Source: Tolypeutes matacus (lineage: Eukaryota; Chordata; Mammalia; Cingulata; Chlamyphoridae). Taken from it: 64,000 nt of DNA. The stretch covers positions 8,781,198 through 8,845,197 of the forward strand of contig JAKSZT010054457.1 in the NCBI GenBank assembly GCA_026826555.1, in the 5' to 3' direction. The notes beneath the pieces are model-generated. The model did not search any database and was not told the DNA's origin. It was given only the letters and a program-made list of their open reading frames with translations. Below are positions 25,220 to 37,800 of the stretch, one piece after another (position 1 is the first letter of the stretch; each line of letters opens with the position of its first letter). Both the position numbers and the translations under genes were made by a program.

Positions 25220-25530
25220 ATGAGGATCATAAAATCTACACTCTTCCCAGATATTTGCATGTTTTATTCACTGTTCAAATGCACCTTCTCAGAAAGGCCT
25301 TCTTTGAATGGCTATTTTCAAGCATCCTTTACACACCAGCAGTTCTCTTCATAGTGTTTGACTCTACCTGATATAATATATTTTTTTTATTTTTTTCTGT
25401 TTGTTTGATATCTGTTCCCTCTACTAAAATATATGCACCAAAATGGTGGGGGATTTGTTCACTGCTGTTACTCCAGACCATAGACTAGAAGAAATTAGAC
25501 TTTGGATTATAAATGAATAAATGGGTATCT
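25220..25530 (+). repeat. L2 LINE 3' portion
   Basis: Contains 'cttctcagaaaggccttctt', 'cttcatagtgtttgactcta' and 'aatgaataaatgggtatct', in the order expected of the L2 end. It is the paralogue of 11340-11660. Confidence 0.65.
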
Positions 25531-25841
25531 CAGTTTGCAAAATAGAGAGACAAATGTAGCCATGTATCAAGGGATACATTTAGATAATTAAGGGTTCTTT
25601 GAAAGAAATTAAACCAAAGAACTATGGGTTTCAAATGAAATAGTTGTACTGAACATTTATCTTCTAATTAGTGTTTGGAAAAATAGCATATCAGAGCGGA
25701 AGTGTCTGAGAGATCAAACTCTTCACTTGCCTAAATGATGCAAAGGGCATGCTGCTTTTCAGATCTAATTATGTTTCCCTTATAACGTTTTACTTTTTTT
25801 CATGAAATTTGAAAAAAATACCAAATACAGAGTTTTCATAG

Positions 25842-25905
25842 GTGTGTGTGTGTGTGTGTGTGCGCGTGTGCGTGTGCGTGTGCGTGTGAGAGAGAGAGAG
25901 AGAGT
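25842..25905. repeat. TG / CGTG / GA microsatellite
   Basis: A compound array: TG units, then cgtgtg units (25862-25888), then GA units to about 25905. It lies about 240 bp upstream of the OR ATG and is the counterpart of the shorter interrupted tract at 11997-12058. Confidence 0.9.
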
Positions 25906-26140
25906 TTGTGACAGAAAGGGAAAGAGAAGGGTAGAAATAGAGTAAAACAGTATGTATGGTGAAAATATTTTCTGTAGACATTCTAATGTATTTGTTGAAA
26001 AGAGGACATTATCCATGTACTTTATCCATGGCTGAAGAGATCAATGAGACAATGAAAAAATGGATGAAAAAAATGAAAAAATAAGGGTTGGATAGAAATC
26101 TCGCATTTCCTGCTGTTTTCAATTTTCAAAGGATGAGAAA

Positions 26141-27107
26141 ATGTACCCCCCCCTCCCAAATCACACTGCAGTGGCTGAATTCATTCTCTTGGGGCTCACA
26201 GATGACCCAGTGCTGGAGAGGATCCTGTTTGGAGTTTTTCTGGCCATCAACCTAATCACACTGGCGGGGAATCTGTGCATGATTGCACTGATCAGGAACA
26301 GTTCCGCCTCCACACACATGTGTATTTCTTCCTAGGCCATCTCTCCTTTGTAGACCTTTGCTATTCCTCCACTATTACTCCAAATATGCTGTACAATTTC
26401 CTTACAGACCAAAAGACCATCTGCATTGTGGGATGCTTCACACAGTGCCTTCTCTTCATTACCCTGGTGATCACTGAATTTTACATCCTTGCTTCAATGG
26501 CATTGGATCGCTATTTGCAGCCATTTGCAGGCCTCTCCATTACAGCACCACAATGTCCAAGAACATTTGCGCATCTTTAGTAACGTTCCTTATACGTGGC
26601 TTCCTGGATGGACTCTCTCAGACATTGTTGACTTTTCACTTATCCTTCTGTGGTTCCCTTGAAATCAAACATTTCTATTTTGCAGATCCTCCTCTTCTAA
26701 TGTTGGCCTGCTCTGACACCACTGTCAAAGAGATGACAATGTTTGTAGTTACTGCCTTTACTCTCTCAAGCTCTCTCTTCATTATCCTGTCCTATCTTTT
26801 CATTTTTGCAGCCATGTTGAGAATGCGTTCTGCTGAAAGCAGGCACAAAGCCTTCTCTATTTGTGGTTCCCATCTGGCAATGGTAACTATATTTTATGGA
26901 ACTCTCTTCTGCATGTACTTAAGGCTCCCAACTGAGAAGTCTGTAGAGGAATCCAAAATAATTGCAGTTTTTTATGCTTTTTTGAGCCCAATGCTGCGCC
27001 CATTGATCTATAGCCTAAGGAACAAGGATGTGATCCATGCCCTGCAGCAAGTAGTCAAGGCAAATCTCCTCCACAGAATGATAGGTGAGCTATCTGTTCA
27101 TTTGTAA
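26141..27107 (+). pseudogene. Olfactory receptor pseudogene, OR5M1/OR5M10-like (unit 2 copy)
   Basis: Here the ATG at 26141 is in frame ([14 protein letters not shown]). The sequence runs through [10 protein letters not shown] to a one-base loss near 26305-26308, where unit 1 has one more C. Next come [13 protein letters not shown] and MALDRY. At 26515-26519 the bases ttgca replace one codon, the same frameshift as in unit 1. From 26553 the frame is open to the end: MSKNIC, LSFCGSLEI, FADPPLLMLACSD (C to F in the usual CADPP), SAESRHKAFSICGSHL, and a helix 7 with [12 protein letters not shown] where [11 protein letters not shown] is usual. The native stop has become GAG, so the frame runs five codons further, to TAA at 27105-27107. 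Two frameshifts disable it, but it is better preserved than 12303-13255. Confidence 0.9.
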
Positions 27108-28984
27108 TCACTGAGGGCTTGTGATAACATAGTGACTCCCTTCAAAAACAAACCTATTACTCTATAGTCATGATTTGTTTATCACCATGAACTCTGAATG
27201 ACCACTTTATTTAATTTCTCCTCAATAACATTATGAAGACAGATTGTTTTAATCAAAACTTTAATATTTAAATTAAAAATGATTTATTTGGCAGTGATCC
27301 TCCAAAAATAATTTGATTGGCAACCCATGAATCCATTTAATTACTTAATGTTTTTCTTATTTGGGGATAAGTTTTTCACTGTATTCTCCTGATGGGTATA
27401 ATGAAAATGTATCTCCTCTGAATTTTATGGCTCACAGACTCTTAGGGAGATACCATGTTAGGTGTTAGTTTTGGACTTTTTATTTTAATGATAAAATATT
27501 TTCTACTCCAATGTGTGATACAGAAAAATATTTTTTAAATTGCTTTGGCAAATTTTTAAATATTTGAGTCAATCATAGGTTTAGACTTTCTCTAGGTTTC
27601 CCAAAACCCATGTTACAGACATCTTTTAACCTTCTGTCAATGTGATGGTCCTCAGTTTTGAAAATAAACTGACAACATTTACTTATGAGTTTCCAAAAGT
27701 GATGATCCAATCAATCACTAATGTAGTATAGTGGCATTCCCGGCCTTTGGATAAATGAAAGGTGTAGTAGCTCTGACTAGGGCTAATTTACTAAGAGTCA
27801 AGAGGGTCTATGAATTGGCTTTGTAGATCCAATAATGCCCTGGAACAATACACAAAGTAGTAGCTATGGTGCAGGTCAAGACCCGATGTTTACTTTTGTT
27901 CATAAATGGGTTTGCTATTCCCAAATTTTAAGAAGCATTGACCTAGTCCAACTAGCCCAATAAATATCAAGACTTCTATAGAGAAAAAATAATAGTAAAG
28001 GAGGACATATGAAGAGATACATAATTCATACACATTTATTCATGCATTGTTGTCAACCAGATGGTTGCATATTGGATCATATATATTTAAGCTTTATAAA
28101 ATTGCTTTAAATGTTTTGCATTTTATTGTTGTGTACTCTTAACAAAACTATAAGAAATGCTCATGTAAAATCCATTAGCATTTATTATAAAATGTTCAAG
28201 AAAATCTCTTAGATAAACTGTGATTTTTATAAAATTGGTCCAATTGATTAATCTCAGCTGATTGAACATGCCTGGATATATCAAAGTCTTCTTTCAGAAA
28301 CAGTAACTGAAAATGAGAGAGGGTGTTTTCTGAACGACTAGAATATAATGTTAAATTTCAGAGCTGTTTGCTTGTATATTTCTTTGTTTTTTCTCTATGA
28401 TAGTTAAGCAACAGGAACTGCTGATTATAGAGAGATGACACAAGAGCTTATGAATGAGTTTTAGAGGGTACTGATGGTGGTGTCATTCTTGCCTCCATCT
28501 CCTTTTGGGGACCACCATCCTTTAGTCCATAGAACATTCCCTTATTTTATAACAAACTTTCCTTTTTGTTGAGAAAACAGTTGGGTTTCTACTCCTAGCA
28601 ACCAGAATTGTCTGATTGCCAAATTTATAAGCCATTTGAAACACGTATTTTAGAATTACTGTGAAATATATTCTTTGTTTTGCCTACCTGTGTTCTTCCT
28701 TTTATTTTCTTGTGTTGAGAAATACTGAAGCTTTCAGGAGACAAATTTAAGCTTAGATTTGGCAACTTTCTTAACTCAAATAGTTTAAGTACTTACAGTC
28801 TTTCATTTTTAAATTCTATTTGTTTACTTTTGTTTATGATTTAATTTTTCCATTGTGTGAGTCTTTAGGTGAAAGCCATCTCACAAACTCTGTAGAAATA
28901 GGATCGAGGATAAACTAACAAATAAAATTCACTATAGATGAATTTAATTATGGTTTAGCACCTCCTTTTATATAACTACTTATT
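27108..28984. other. 3' flank of OR pseudogene, duplicated
   Basis: Aligns with 13256-15510 without the SINE at 14184. No gene is seen. Confidence 0.55.
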
Positions 28985-29822
28985 TATTTATTTATTTTTC
29001 TTTATTTTTAAAGGAGCTTTAGATTACATAAATGTTATATTGAAAATATACTTACCCTCTACACCCACACTTTCCCCCATTAACAACATCTTTCACCAGT
29101 TTGGTACATTAGTTACAATTGATGAAAACACATTGAAGCATTGCTACAAGTATGGTCTAAAATTTACATTATGTTTTACACTTTGCACCCTACAATTTTA
29201 TAGGTTTTGACAAATTATAAAATGGTTTGTATCTGTCATTTCAATACCATGGAGAATGATTCCAATGTCTCAAAAATGCCCATGTTACACCTATTCTTCG
29301 ATCTCCCATCCCTCAGAAACTCTGGTGTCCATTGTTTTATATAAATGTTACACGGTCTGTGAGTCTGCTCAATACGCTTAGGACATATCAAGATCTTCCA
29401 TCACTAGAATAATAATAAGTCTAATTTAGTCTATAGCTGCATTTCCCTCCTTATGTTTGTTCATTCCTCTATCTTGAAGACTTTGAGATGGTGAAGCCCA
29501 CTCTGCTTTTGATTGAAAGGGGCTTAGATACCATGGGGCAAATGGACCCCTCTCACATCGCTACATCACCATCACCCCCCTTACTGCCTAACAATTCACT
29601 TATACCTTATCTTGTGTTTTGCCCATATTGGGCATCAGCTCACCCTAGTCTACTTCCTTCCTGCCACCTGATAACCTATCTTCCACACTCACAGGCTTAT
29701 TTCATTCAACATAAGTTCAAGATACATCCCTGTTGTCACATGTCTCAATACTTCATTCCTTCTTACAGCTGAGTAATATTCCATTGTATTTATATACTGT
29801 ATTTTGCTTATTCATTCATCAG
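28985..29822 (-). mobile_element. L1 3' UTR insertion, antisense
   Basis: On the plus strand it starts T-rich (a reversed A tail) and then reads antisense L1 3' UTR: 'cattaacaacatctttcacc', 'acaattgatgaaaacacatt', 'ttctgcttttgattgaaagg'-like blocks and 'gagtaatattccattgtat'. Flanking copies tataactacttattt (28971) and tataactatttatttt (29823) form a target duplication. Unit 1 has no insertion at the matching site (about 15490-15510), so it arrived after the duplication. Confidence 0.75.
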
Positions 29823-31711
29823 TATAACTATTTATTTTAATCCTTGCAAATGAACCTGTAAAGAATTATTAGTCCCCCATATAACATTCAGTAAATGGTG
29901 GGTGACAATATTTTATATTAGAATGCTATATAGTCATTAAAAGGTTTTCTTAATGAATTCCCTGTCAAAGAAATGACAAAACTTTTTATATAATATTTTT
30001 TGAAATAGGTTACAAAATATGTATATATATTATAATCAACTTTGTAGAACAATAAGATTAAGGAAAAACACAAGTTTTATATCTATGCAAAAATTTTCCA
30101 TAATGAGCAATTATTGGTTTTTAAGCAAAAAAACAAAAAATGTACATTACCAAAATAGTCCATATTTTAGAATATAAAAAATAATTTTATTAATATTGGC
30201 ACTTGAATGTGAAAATAATAAACAACAGGGAGAAAAAAAAAACCTGCTCTATAACAGACACTGAACACTGCACCTGAAAAAATTGAAATTCTTCAGGGGT
30301 AAACATAGGATTATTTTTATGTTAAGGGTGAGAGGTGAGTCATCGTTAATACTTCAGTCTACCCTCTCTTCATCTTGAACACAAAATTTCACTTTCATTC
30401 ATAAATACACTTACTTCTTCAAAGAAAGTTCCTGGAAATTAAAGTCCTGACTCCCCCTAAGCTTAAACATTATCATCACAGTAGAATACAATGGCATTGG
30501 GAAGAAAAGAAACCTATGGAAGTTGAGTACCATAAATGTTATAGGATGCATGAATGCTTTCTGTTTTGATTTTATATCTATTAAATTATCACATTTACAA
30601 AATGAAAATAAAACCTGCCAATATTGTTGAGGAGGTAGTGAACCTAGAGTGCCCATTTGGTGGTTGGGTTTCACACATCCCCCCAAAAGAAAGCAATATA
30701 AAAAGATATAAGAAAAGAAGTTGTGGAGAGCTATTTTAGTATAATAGCTGATAAGAAGCAACAGCTTTTATTTATGAAGATTTCCATACAGAGAGAGAAA
30801 AAAAGGAAAACTTCCTCTCAGTGATGTTATAGAATGTTGCATATTATTAATACTAAATTATATTATGCACTTAATAAAAAACTTAATTTCAAAGAGTATA
30901 AAGCAATCTGGAATGTGTTTATGGTACAGTTATCTGTAAAACACTAAAATCCAATTTTCATGTATATTAGAGAAGGTATTGTGTTAAAAATAGTATGTGT
31001 TCGATGAGAAATGGAAGGTAATAAATTTTATTAATACAATTAAATAGTAAATAATTGTTAATGCTATTATAAGGGCACAATAATATAAATCCTTTCAGCC
31101 ATAAAGGAAGATTATAAATTAAAATTGGCATTTCCCATTAAGAAGGGATTCTCTAATTAAAGAAAAATGTTGAAAATAATCATCAGGTCATAAAAACAGG
31201 GAATATATTAGGTTCTTTTTTGAAATAATAAAACATATGGTTTTAAATTCATGTCAAAAAATCCAATGAAAGTGTAACAAGGAAAAGCCCTACAATTAGA
31301 AATAGGAGTTTCTTATGAAAAGTTAATCCATTTTCATTAAAGGAAATGATATAAGATATCACATGAATATAAACCACTTTTTTGTGCAGGAGAAATTTAT
31401 AGAAATTTATAAGCCAATTCATTTTGCTGGTAAGAGTAGCTCAGTTCAATATGACAGCCTAGGAAATGAAACTAAGGACCTATTTGCTAAGTCAAAAGTT
31501 GGAAATGAAATCTTGAGTGAGACTTAAAACATAACCTTGATGTATCATAAATAGAAGACTTCTGCTGTTGTGCTTCCTATCATCATTTCATAGTCATTGT
31601 TTCCATTTGCTGCTCATTCAGTCCCAAGTTATACATATATTGCTATTTCAAGAATTGCATTCAGTCAGTACCAAGGTGGGGGGGAGGCACATATTTTGTA
31701 TTGGTTGATAT
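29823..31711. other. Duplicated noncoding region
   Basis: Aligns with 18620-20613. No gene is seen; open frames such as 30411-30761 are not kept in the paralogue. Confidence 0.55.
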
Positions 31712-32703
31712 TCATCTTATTTTAAATTGGAAAACTAAAGAAATTGAACTTTCCTCCATTTTACCAAGACCCCTAATGAACACTCTGATCAAAGCCTGTT
31801 TCTCCTCCTTATTTCTCAGAGAGTAGATAAATAGATTCAGCACGGGATTCACAAAAATACAAAACACTGCCACAATTTTCCTTTGCTCCACAGACCACTC
31901 CTTCACTGGTCTCATACAGAATAGGGACCCATAGAACATAGTGGCAGCTGTCAGGTGGGTGCTGTAGGTGGAGATGGCTTTGCACTGCTCCTAATTGGAA
32001 AGTATCCTCATAATGGTGCTGAAAATGAAAACATAGGAGATGAGAATGATGAGCAGGGAAGCTGTGAGGTATATCCCAGCTGACACAAATAAGATAGTTT
32101 GCTTTATGTAAGTGTCAGAGCATGTCAACATTAAGAGGGGTAGGTTGGCACAGTAGAAATGGTTGATGGTGTTGGTCCACAAAAGGACAGGTGGGACGTC
32201 AATATTACCTGCATGGTACCCACGATAGAACCCCACAAGTAGGGGAAGGTGACCAGACAGATGCAAACTGGCCTGTACATTGGGCTGCCATACTGCAGGG
32301 ATTAAAAATGGCCATGTACAGGTCATAGGCCATGGCACCAAGCATGTAATACTCTGTAAGGAGCAGGGTCACAAAACAAGACAGTGCACCAGCACATAGG
32401 AAATTGTTTTCTTCTCAGATAAGAAATTAACAAACATCTGAGGAGAGACATTAGTGCAGTAAAAAATATCCACACAAGCTAAATGTGTGAGAAAAAATTA
32501 CACGGGGCGGGGGGGCGGGTTGCAACCACGGAATGATTCTGATCAGTAAAATCATCCCAAAGCTGGTCAGAGCAATGAGGTAAATCAGGAGAAACACCAA
32601 AAAAAAAAAAAAAAAGGATGGACTGCAGCTGTGGCTGGCTGGTCAGTCCCAGCAGAATAAACTCAGTTGTCTCGGTGCCATTGTATTTGGGAACTATCTT
32701 CAT
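31712..32703 (-). pseudogene. Class II olfactory receptor pseudogene (unit 2 copy B)
   Basis: A minus-strand OR relic with no large insertion, so its length (about 990 bp) is close to that of an intact receptor. The N-terminus is MKIVPKYNGTETTEF, then ILLGLTSQPQLQ. A run of 17 A on the plus strand (32599-32615) interrupts helix 1 as a T expansion and shifts frame. The GN of helix 1 is lost (LTSFGMI). MAYDLYMAI replaces the DRY motif. Frames are further broken near 32300 (after NPC), at a one-base loss in loop 2 (near 32180), and by a stop near 31990. Conserved blocks include TFPYL, HLSFCG, LLMLTCSDTYIKQ and, near the end, NLFIYSLRNKE. The last codons extend to 31712. It is paralogous to 20614-22541. 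Confidence 0.88.
32599..32615. repeat. A17 run inside OR pseudogene
   Basis: Seventeen A in a row on the plus strand, inside the helix 1 codons of copy B. Copy A has ordinary coding sequence (caccacagaaatgatag) at the same place. Confidence 0.9.
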
Positions 32704-33149
32704 CTTTATATTCTCTAATAAGAGAAAAAGAATTTTCCAGATATAAAAATATCAATAAATTGTATACAGTCCAAGAATAGGCAAAATAAATGAGCATCAA
32801 AACACCGTGGTTTTAAAATAAGAGGATTAAAAAGATTTCCCTAAGAGATAGGAGAGTTACAATAGATGCCATCATAGTTTGAGTGTTGATCAAGGTGGGC
32901 AATTCATTTGAAAATGAGATTCTGGGGTTTATGCATTCTGCACTGAATGTGTTGCAACTCCCAGCTTAACTCTGCTAACACATATGGGATTTGACTTAGC
33001 CCATTAGTGTCCTTAATAAGGTCATGGAATCTGGGCACCTGGTGCTCAAATATATTCCCACCCATAGTCAGATCATGACACAAATGCTTGAGGAAATGGG
33101 TTCAATGTGTCATTCTCAGACAACTAGGCATCATTGCCACCATAGGCAA

Positions 33150-33570
33150 AACTTCTTCTAGGTATTCCTTGAACAGGCTTAGGACATTCCCACCTTAAGC
33201 CTTTTGCACTTGCTATTACTTCCCCCTAGAATTTTATTTCCCCAGAACATTGAGTGACTCCTTTTGTCATTTCTTTTACATCTATCTTCTAATAACACCT
33301 CCTGATCCCAAAGTTTCTAGTCAGTTTTCTGGCTACCTGTCTAAATTAGCTCCATTCCAAATTTTTTTTACTCATGGAACATGCTTTATTTTTCTTCACA
33401 TCACTTATTAAACACTCTCTGCAATCATTATCTATCCATATGTTTGTTGTCTGGCCTCTTCCATTAAAATTTTAGCCACAAGAGGGCAAGAAATTCATTT
33501 GTGCCACTGAGATGAGTGCCTGAGTCATAGTAGATACTAAGCAAGAATCACTTGAATGAATGGATGAATC
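33150..33570 (+). repeat. L2 LINE fragment
   Basis: Contains 'agccttttgcacttgctatt', 'ctgtctaaattagctcc', 'cacaagagggcaagaaattc' and 'gaatgaatggatgaatc', matching the L2 order (gcctttgcacttgctgttcc ... gagggcaggga ... gaatgaatga). Unit 3 has the same piece at 60918-61335. Confidence 0.65.
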
Positions 33571-34609
33571 ATGAGGTAACTTTGCCAACTCACTACCGTT
33601 GATTTTTCATTGTATGAGGATTTTGTAGCTTTCTGATGTTACCAGTGGCTTCATGGATGCTGAAGTTCTACAAAAACTCATAGCTACCATGTGGAAAATG
33701 TATAGGAGGGAGTACACAGAGATATAGGAAGACAGATCAGGGGTTTGTTCTAATATCACAAACTGGATTTAATGTTTCCTGATATGAAACTTTAGTAACT
33801 TATGGTTAGAAAATGCAGATTGGACCGCTGGAATTGGGTCAAAGTTCACATAGGACTGAAATAATGAGTTACCAATAATACTCACACCATTTTTTTTAAA
33901 ACCAGGAAGACAAAGAAGGCTGACCTTCTAAAGTATGCCTATACAGCTTTATCAAAATCACACGTTCAAGAAGCTAAAAGCTAACATTAGATCAGAACCC
34001 TGGCTTCATACTGGAATCAAGTGTGGACCTTTTAATAATCCTGGTGCCTGCGTTCCAGCCCAACCCAGCCTAGGTAGGACATACACTGGTATTTTAACAA
34101 GTTTTCATGTAATTGTAAGTCACAGCCAGTCAATTGAAGCAACCTTGTTTAAATCAAACAAAAGTGTTGCTTTCACATAGTTTTCACTCTGATAGCATAT
34201 GGTTTTCCACCAATGGGTTCTGAGATGTTCTACCAAAGTCCCTCCTGCCCTCAATTACAAAACTTGCCATCAGTGGCATACACAAATGTTATCTCCATCA
34301 GTTATGAATAAGGAAATGCCCCAGACTCTAACTTTAGCCTTTATAGTTTTCTGTTTGTTTCAAAAAGTTTGTAAAGAGGAGATTTTCCTGACAGCCTTCA
34401 TGAACCTTTCTCAAGTTTTCTTGCATTCAAGAAACAGGAGAGAAAATGAGAAAACTTCCTTACCCATGGTCATAACATTTTATTATTACACACAGCACCA
34501 GGTTTTGTTTTGGAAGACCCATGAAGAGACACAATTTATGAAATTAGAACTTTTTACTATCTTTCAGGTAATGTGCTGGAGTGGGGAAGTCTGGTATTTT
34601 CTTAATGAA
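33571..34609. other. Intergenic, no gene seen
   Basis: Partly unique to unit 2. A 167-codon open frame (34199-34702) runs into the LTR downstream and has no recognisable domain; I do not call it a gene. Confidence 0.5.
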
Positions 34610-34985
34610 CCAGACTGCTATGACAAATTCTACGTAAAGGGTGGCTTAAACCACAGGGATTTATTGGCTCCTGGTTTTGAGGCTAGAAATCCAAAATCAT
34701 GACATCACTAAAGTCTGTTGAAGTCTGGTTCTGGCTGCTGGCCATCCCTGAGGTTCCTCGGCTTGTATTCCTGCCTCTTGTCACATGGCAAAGTCCCTCC
34801 TTTCTTCTCCTGGGCTCTGGTGGCTCCTGAATTCTGGCTTCTTTCTCTCTGTGGCTTTCTCTTTATGAGGCTCCATTATCTGAATTAAGATCCATCCCAT
34901 TCAGTAGTGCCATATCTTAACTAAAAGTAGCACCTTCAAGGAATACTATTTACTAGGTTCATACTCACAGGAACTTGGACCAAGG
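34610..34985 (-). mobile_element. MaLR-like solitary LTR, antisense
   Basis: Read on the minus strand, it ends with 'ggagccaataaatccctgtg' then 'gtttaagccaccc' and 'gtcatagcagtc', the typical 3' end of MST/MLT-type LTRs, including an AATAAA signal. On the plus strand this appears as 'gggtggcttaaaccacaggg' near 34640. The middle contains 'cacatggcaaagtccctcct'. The outer limits are approximate, and no internal sequence is seen. Confidence 0.6.
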
Positions 34986-37770
34986 TGAAGAACCTGCCTT
35001 TTCTAGAGTACACAACCCAATCTACCACAGGCAGGAAGGCTCATGTGTTCTCATCCACACTAATGTGCTCAGGGTTTATAAAAGCCAGCAAAATTTGTCT
35101 GTACTGAGAATTTTTCAGATGCAGGTACATGTTATGACACACAATGATGTATGCTTCCACAGATAGATACATCTCCAATTTTTGAGAATTTCTTCTCCAT
35201 TTAGCATTGTTTTCTCCTTCCAAGAAGTAGACCAGTGAGAAAATGTATGAAATAAGGACTTTATTAGAAGATAGTTAATAATTAAATGTATAAAAGAAAC
35301 TCCAGTTTAAATGATAAAATTATTGAAAGGAACCTCGATATGCACAGAAGAGGGGAATATTTAAAGCTCTATCTACAAGGCAGAAAATAAAAGAGAAACA
35401 AAAACCCTCAGTACTGGAGAATCTTTTTGCGAGAACTTTAGACTATATATTAATAAAATCACAAGCAAGTTTGAAGAGGACCTGAACATAGTAGAGAAAA
35501 GTTTATTCTCCCTGAGCAAAATGACATGAATCTATTCTGATGGTGCTGGAAAAAGTTCATTTAAGTTATAAGGAAATTATCATTATGAACTTTTTGAATT
35601 CCCTGTAATGAACAACATGTGAGTCTAGCTTAGTTCTAGCTATGGATCTGTAAATAAGGTGAGGGATGGTTGCAGGACCGACCTGACATAATATTGACAT
35701 CACAAATCACCTGCTTTCTTTGTCAGATTAAATCTGTGATCTGCCTGCCCATGGTTTTCACTTAATGTCACAATTCTTACAATCACTACTAGCTTCATTC
35801 CATTTTTGATGAGAAGAAATAGGAAGAAATCAAGCAATATGATATGTCTTATCTTATGAGTTCCTGTATTTCAAAATGGTCAGAGATACCTGTGAAGGTG
35901 TATTGCTTTCTTAACCTCCACAAAGGTCTCAAAAGTGGGAAGGTTTATACCTGAAAGGTTAACCTTGAGGCCCCCATCCCTAAAGCACTCATCATGAAAT
36001 TACCCATGAGACATCATTATTCCTCCCTCTGGATGTGTTTACAAAAGTCACATTTGAATCGGTAGAATCCTGAGTTAATCATTAGATGCACATAGTATCA
36101 TGTGGCAAATGCAAAAACACACTATGCCAATTTTTATACTGGGACCAAATTCAGGGCAGTTATGAAGGTATTCCTGTCTTCATAATCACAGAGCATTTTC
36201 TATAACAATGCTTATCACATCCTCAGCTGGAATAGTTTTCCCTCCACCTGGTGGTTTTCTTTGCCTCCCTAATGTCCTTTGCTTCCTTCTCTAACTTTTC
36301 TATTACTTTTATTATACTTTACATGCTCTGAAGACAGAATTAATGTCAGTTTAATTTTGGCATCTCCTGTAGAGACCTGAACAAAATCTTAGGTGCTGAA
36401 TTAATGTTTAATGAAGAGATAATGAATGACTAAGTAAATAATAATGGTTGGTAGAGTATTGTAAATCTTTTGGCTTTTCACATAAATAGCACTTTATCTC
36501 ATAATGACCTAAGATCATTTTGTCTTATTTATAAAATGCAATATACAGGGAATCTATTTTTAGATTCTGGGATCTACTTTCAAGATTGGTTTAAATTAAA
36601 TTAGCTCAAGTAGATGTATCAACAGGGATTCCCAGGCGGTTAGTAAGAATTATTGGAGAGGTTTGTATGACATTAGAGGAAAAGGTTTAGGAGGACATTT
36701 CAATTTCCTCTCCTTATACCACTAAGATCCTGCATCAGTCAGGTGAATGGTGATTGGAGAGATCATGAAAAGGATCATTGCAATTGTAAATTTGAATGCA
36801 ATGTGTCCCCTTCTCCTTTATGTGACTGAAGCTGGTCGCATAGGGAAGGACTGAGCAAGAGTTTATCTGCTGCTCTGCTTTGAGTGATTTCAAGTCAGAA
36901 GAAAGGAGAATAAGAGCATTAGTGTAAGACATATCCTCAAATACAAGTTTATCTGCAATCCTGTTAGCAATTTTAATATCTGACTCCTATGTGAGGTCAG
37001 CAATTATTTCAAGATCCCAGAGTAGGCTCTTTCAGTGACTCCTCTAAACTCCAAAAATGGTAAGCCCAGAATATCACAAACTTTTTAAAAAACTGGTCAT
37101 CACAATAAATATTATTCCTGCTAAAATAGCTGGCATATTAATTGAGGAGCTACCACGTGCTGCTTTGGCCTAGTCAGGGAAACAACATGAAACAAAATTC
37201 CACTCAGATAGTTTAGCTGAAAAGAATTTAATGAAAAGATAGAGAATGGGGCAAGATTGAGGAAATAAACCAACAAAGGAGAAGCACCTGGACATCAATT
37301 GCAAAAACTGCTTTTTGCCATTTCCACCCCAAGTCCTGAAGGGACAAAGGCAGTGGATTCTTCCCCACAGCCCAGTGAGAGCTGGAATGGGAAGACGGTC
37401 CTGTGCCACCTTCAATCTCAACATATGACTTGAGTACAGTTCTCCTTAGAGGGATGCAGTTATTCTAGCATCCTCATAATGAAGTAGGAACAGAATGAGA
37501 AAGAAATTGAGCAACTCCTCTTTACTTTCTACCTGTAAAATCCTATTGGCGCCTCCCAATGTCATACTCACCTGGAAACTACCCTAGGTATTAAACTCCA
37601 TGTGCACAAAGCAAGGCAGAGAAGAATAGATCTGGTCTGGAATTAGGAGATGCAAGAAGAGAATCACCAAAAATACCTATAATACCCATAAACATACCTT
37701 TGTATAATTATTTCTATACACAGGCTAAGGTTCAGGGCTCAGAATCAGTAAATACCTAGTCCAAGTTCAC
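34986..37770. other. Noncoding; mostly shared with unit 3
   Basis: From about 35880 it aligns with 61855 onward ('ctgtgaaggtgtattgcttt' against 'ctgtgaaggtgtagtgcttt'), through 'aatagcactttatctcataa' (36485 and 62447), up to 'accaaaaattaattgatc'. The stretch from 34986 to 35880 has no match seen elsewhere. No gene is visible. Confidence 0.55.
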
Positions 37771-37800
37771 CAAAAATTAATTGATCTTTCAATGGTTTTT

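Larger units (their letters stand above)
23555..26140. other. Upstream flank of the second OR5M-like pseudogene
   Basis: Noncoding; aligns with 9310-12302. The SINE present in unit 1 at 9842 is missing here. The L2 relic and the microsatellite are listed separately. Confidence 0.6.

Noticed and set aside
26553..27107. A functional truncated receptor from the 184-codon open frame
   Set aside because: It would lack helices 1 to 3 and the DRY motif; it is the 3' part of a frameshifted pseudogene.
34199..34702. 167-codon open frame on the plus strand
   Set aside because: It runs from unique noncoding DNA into an antisense LTR and has no recognisable domain or family.
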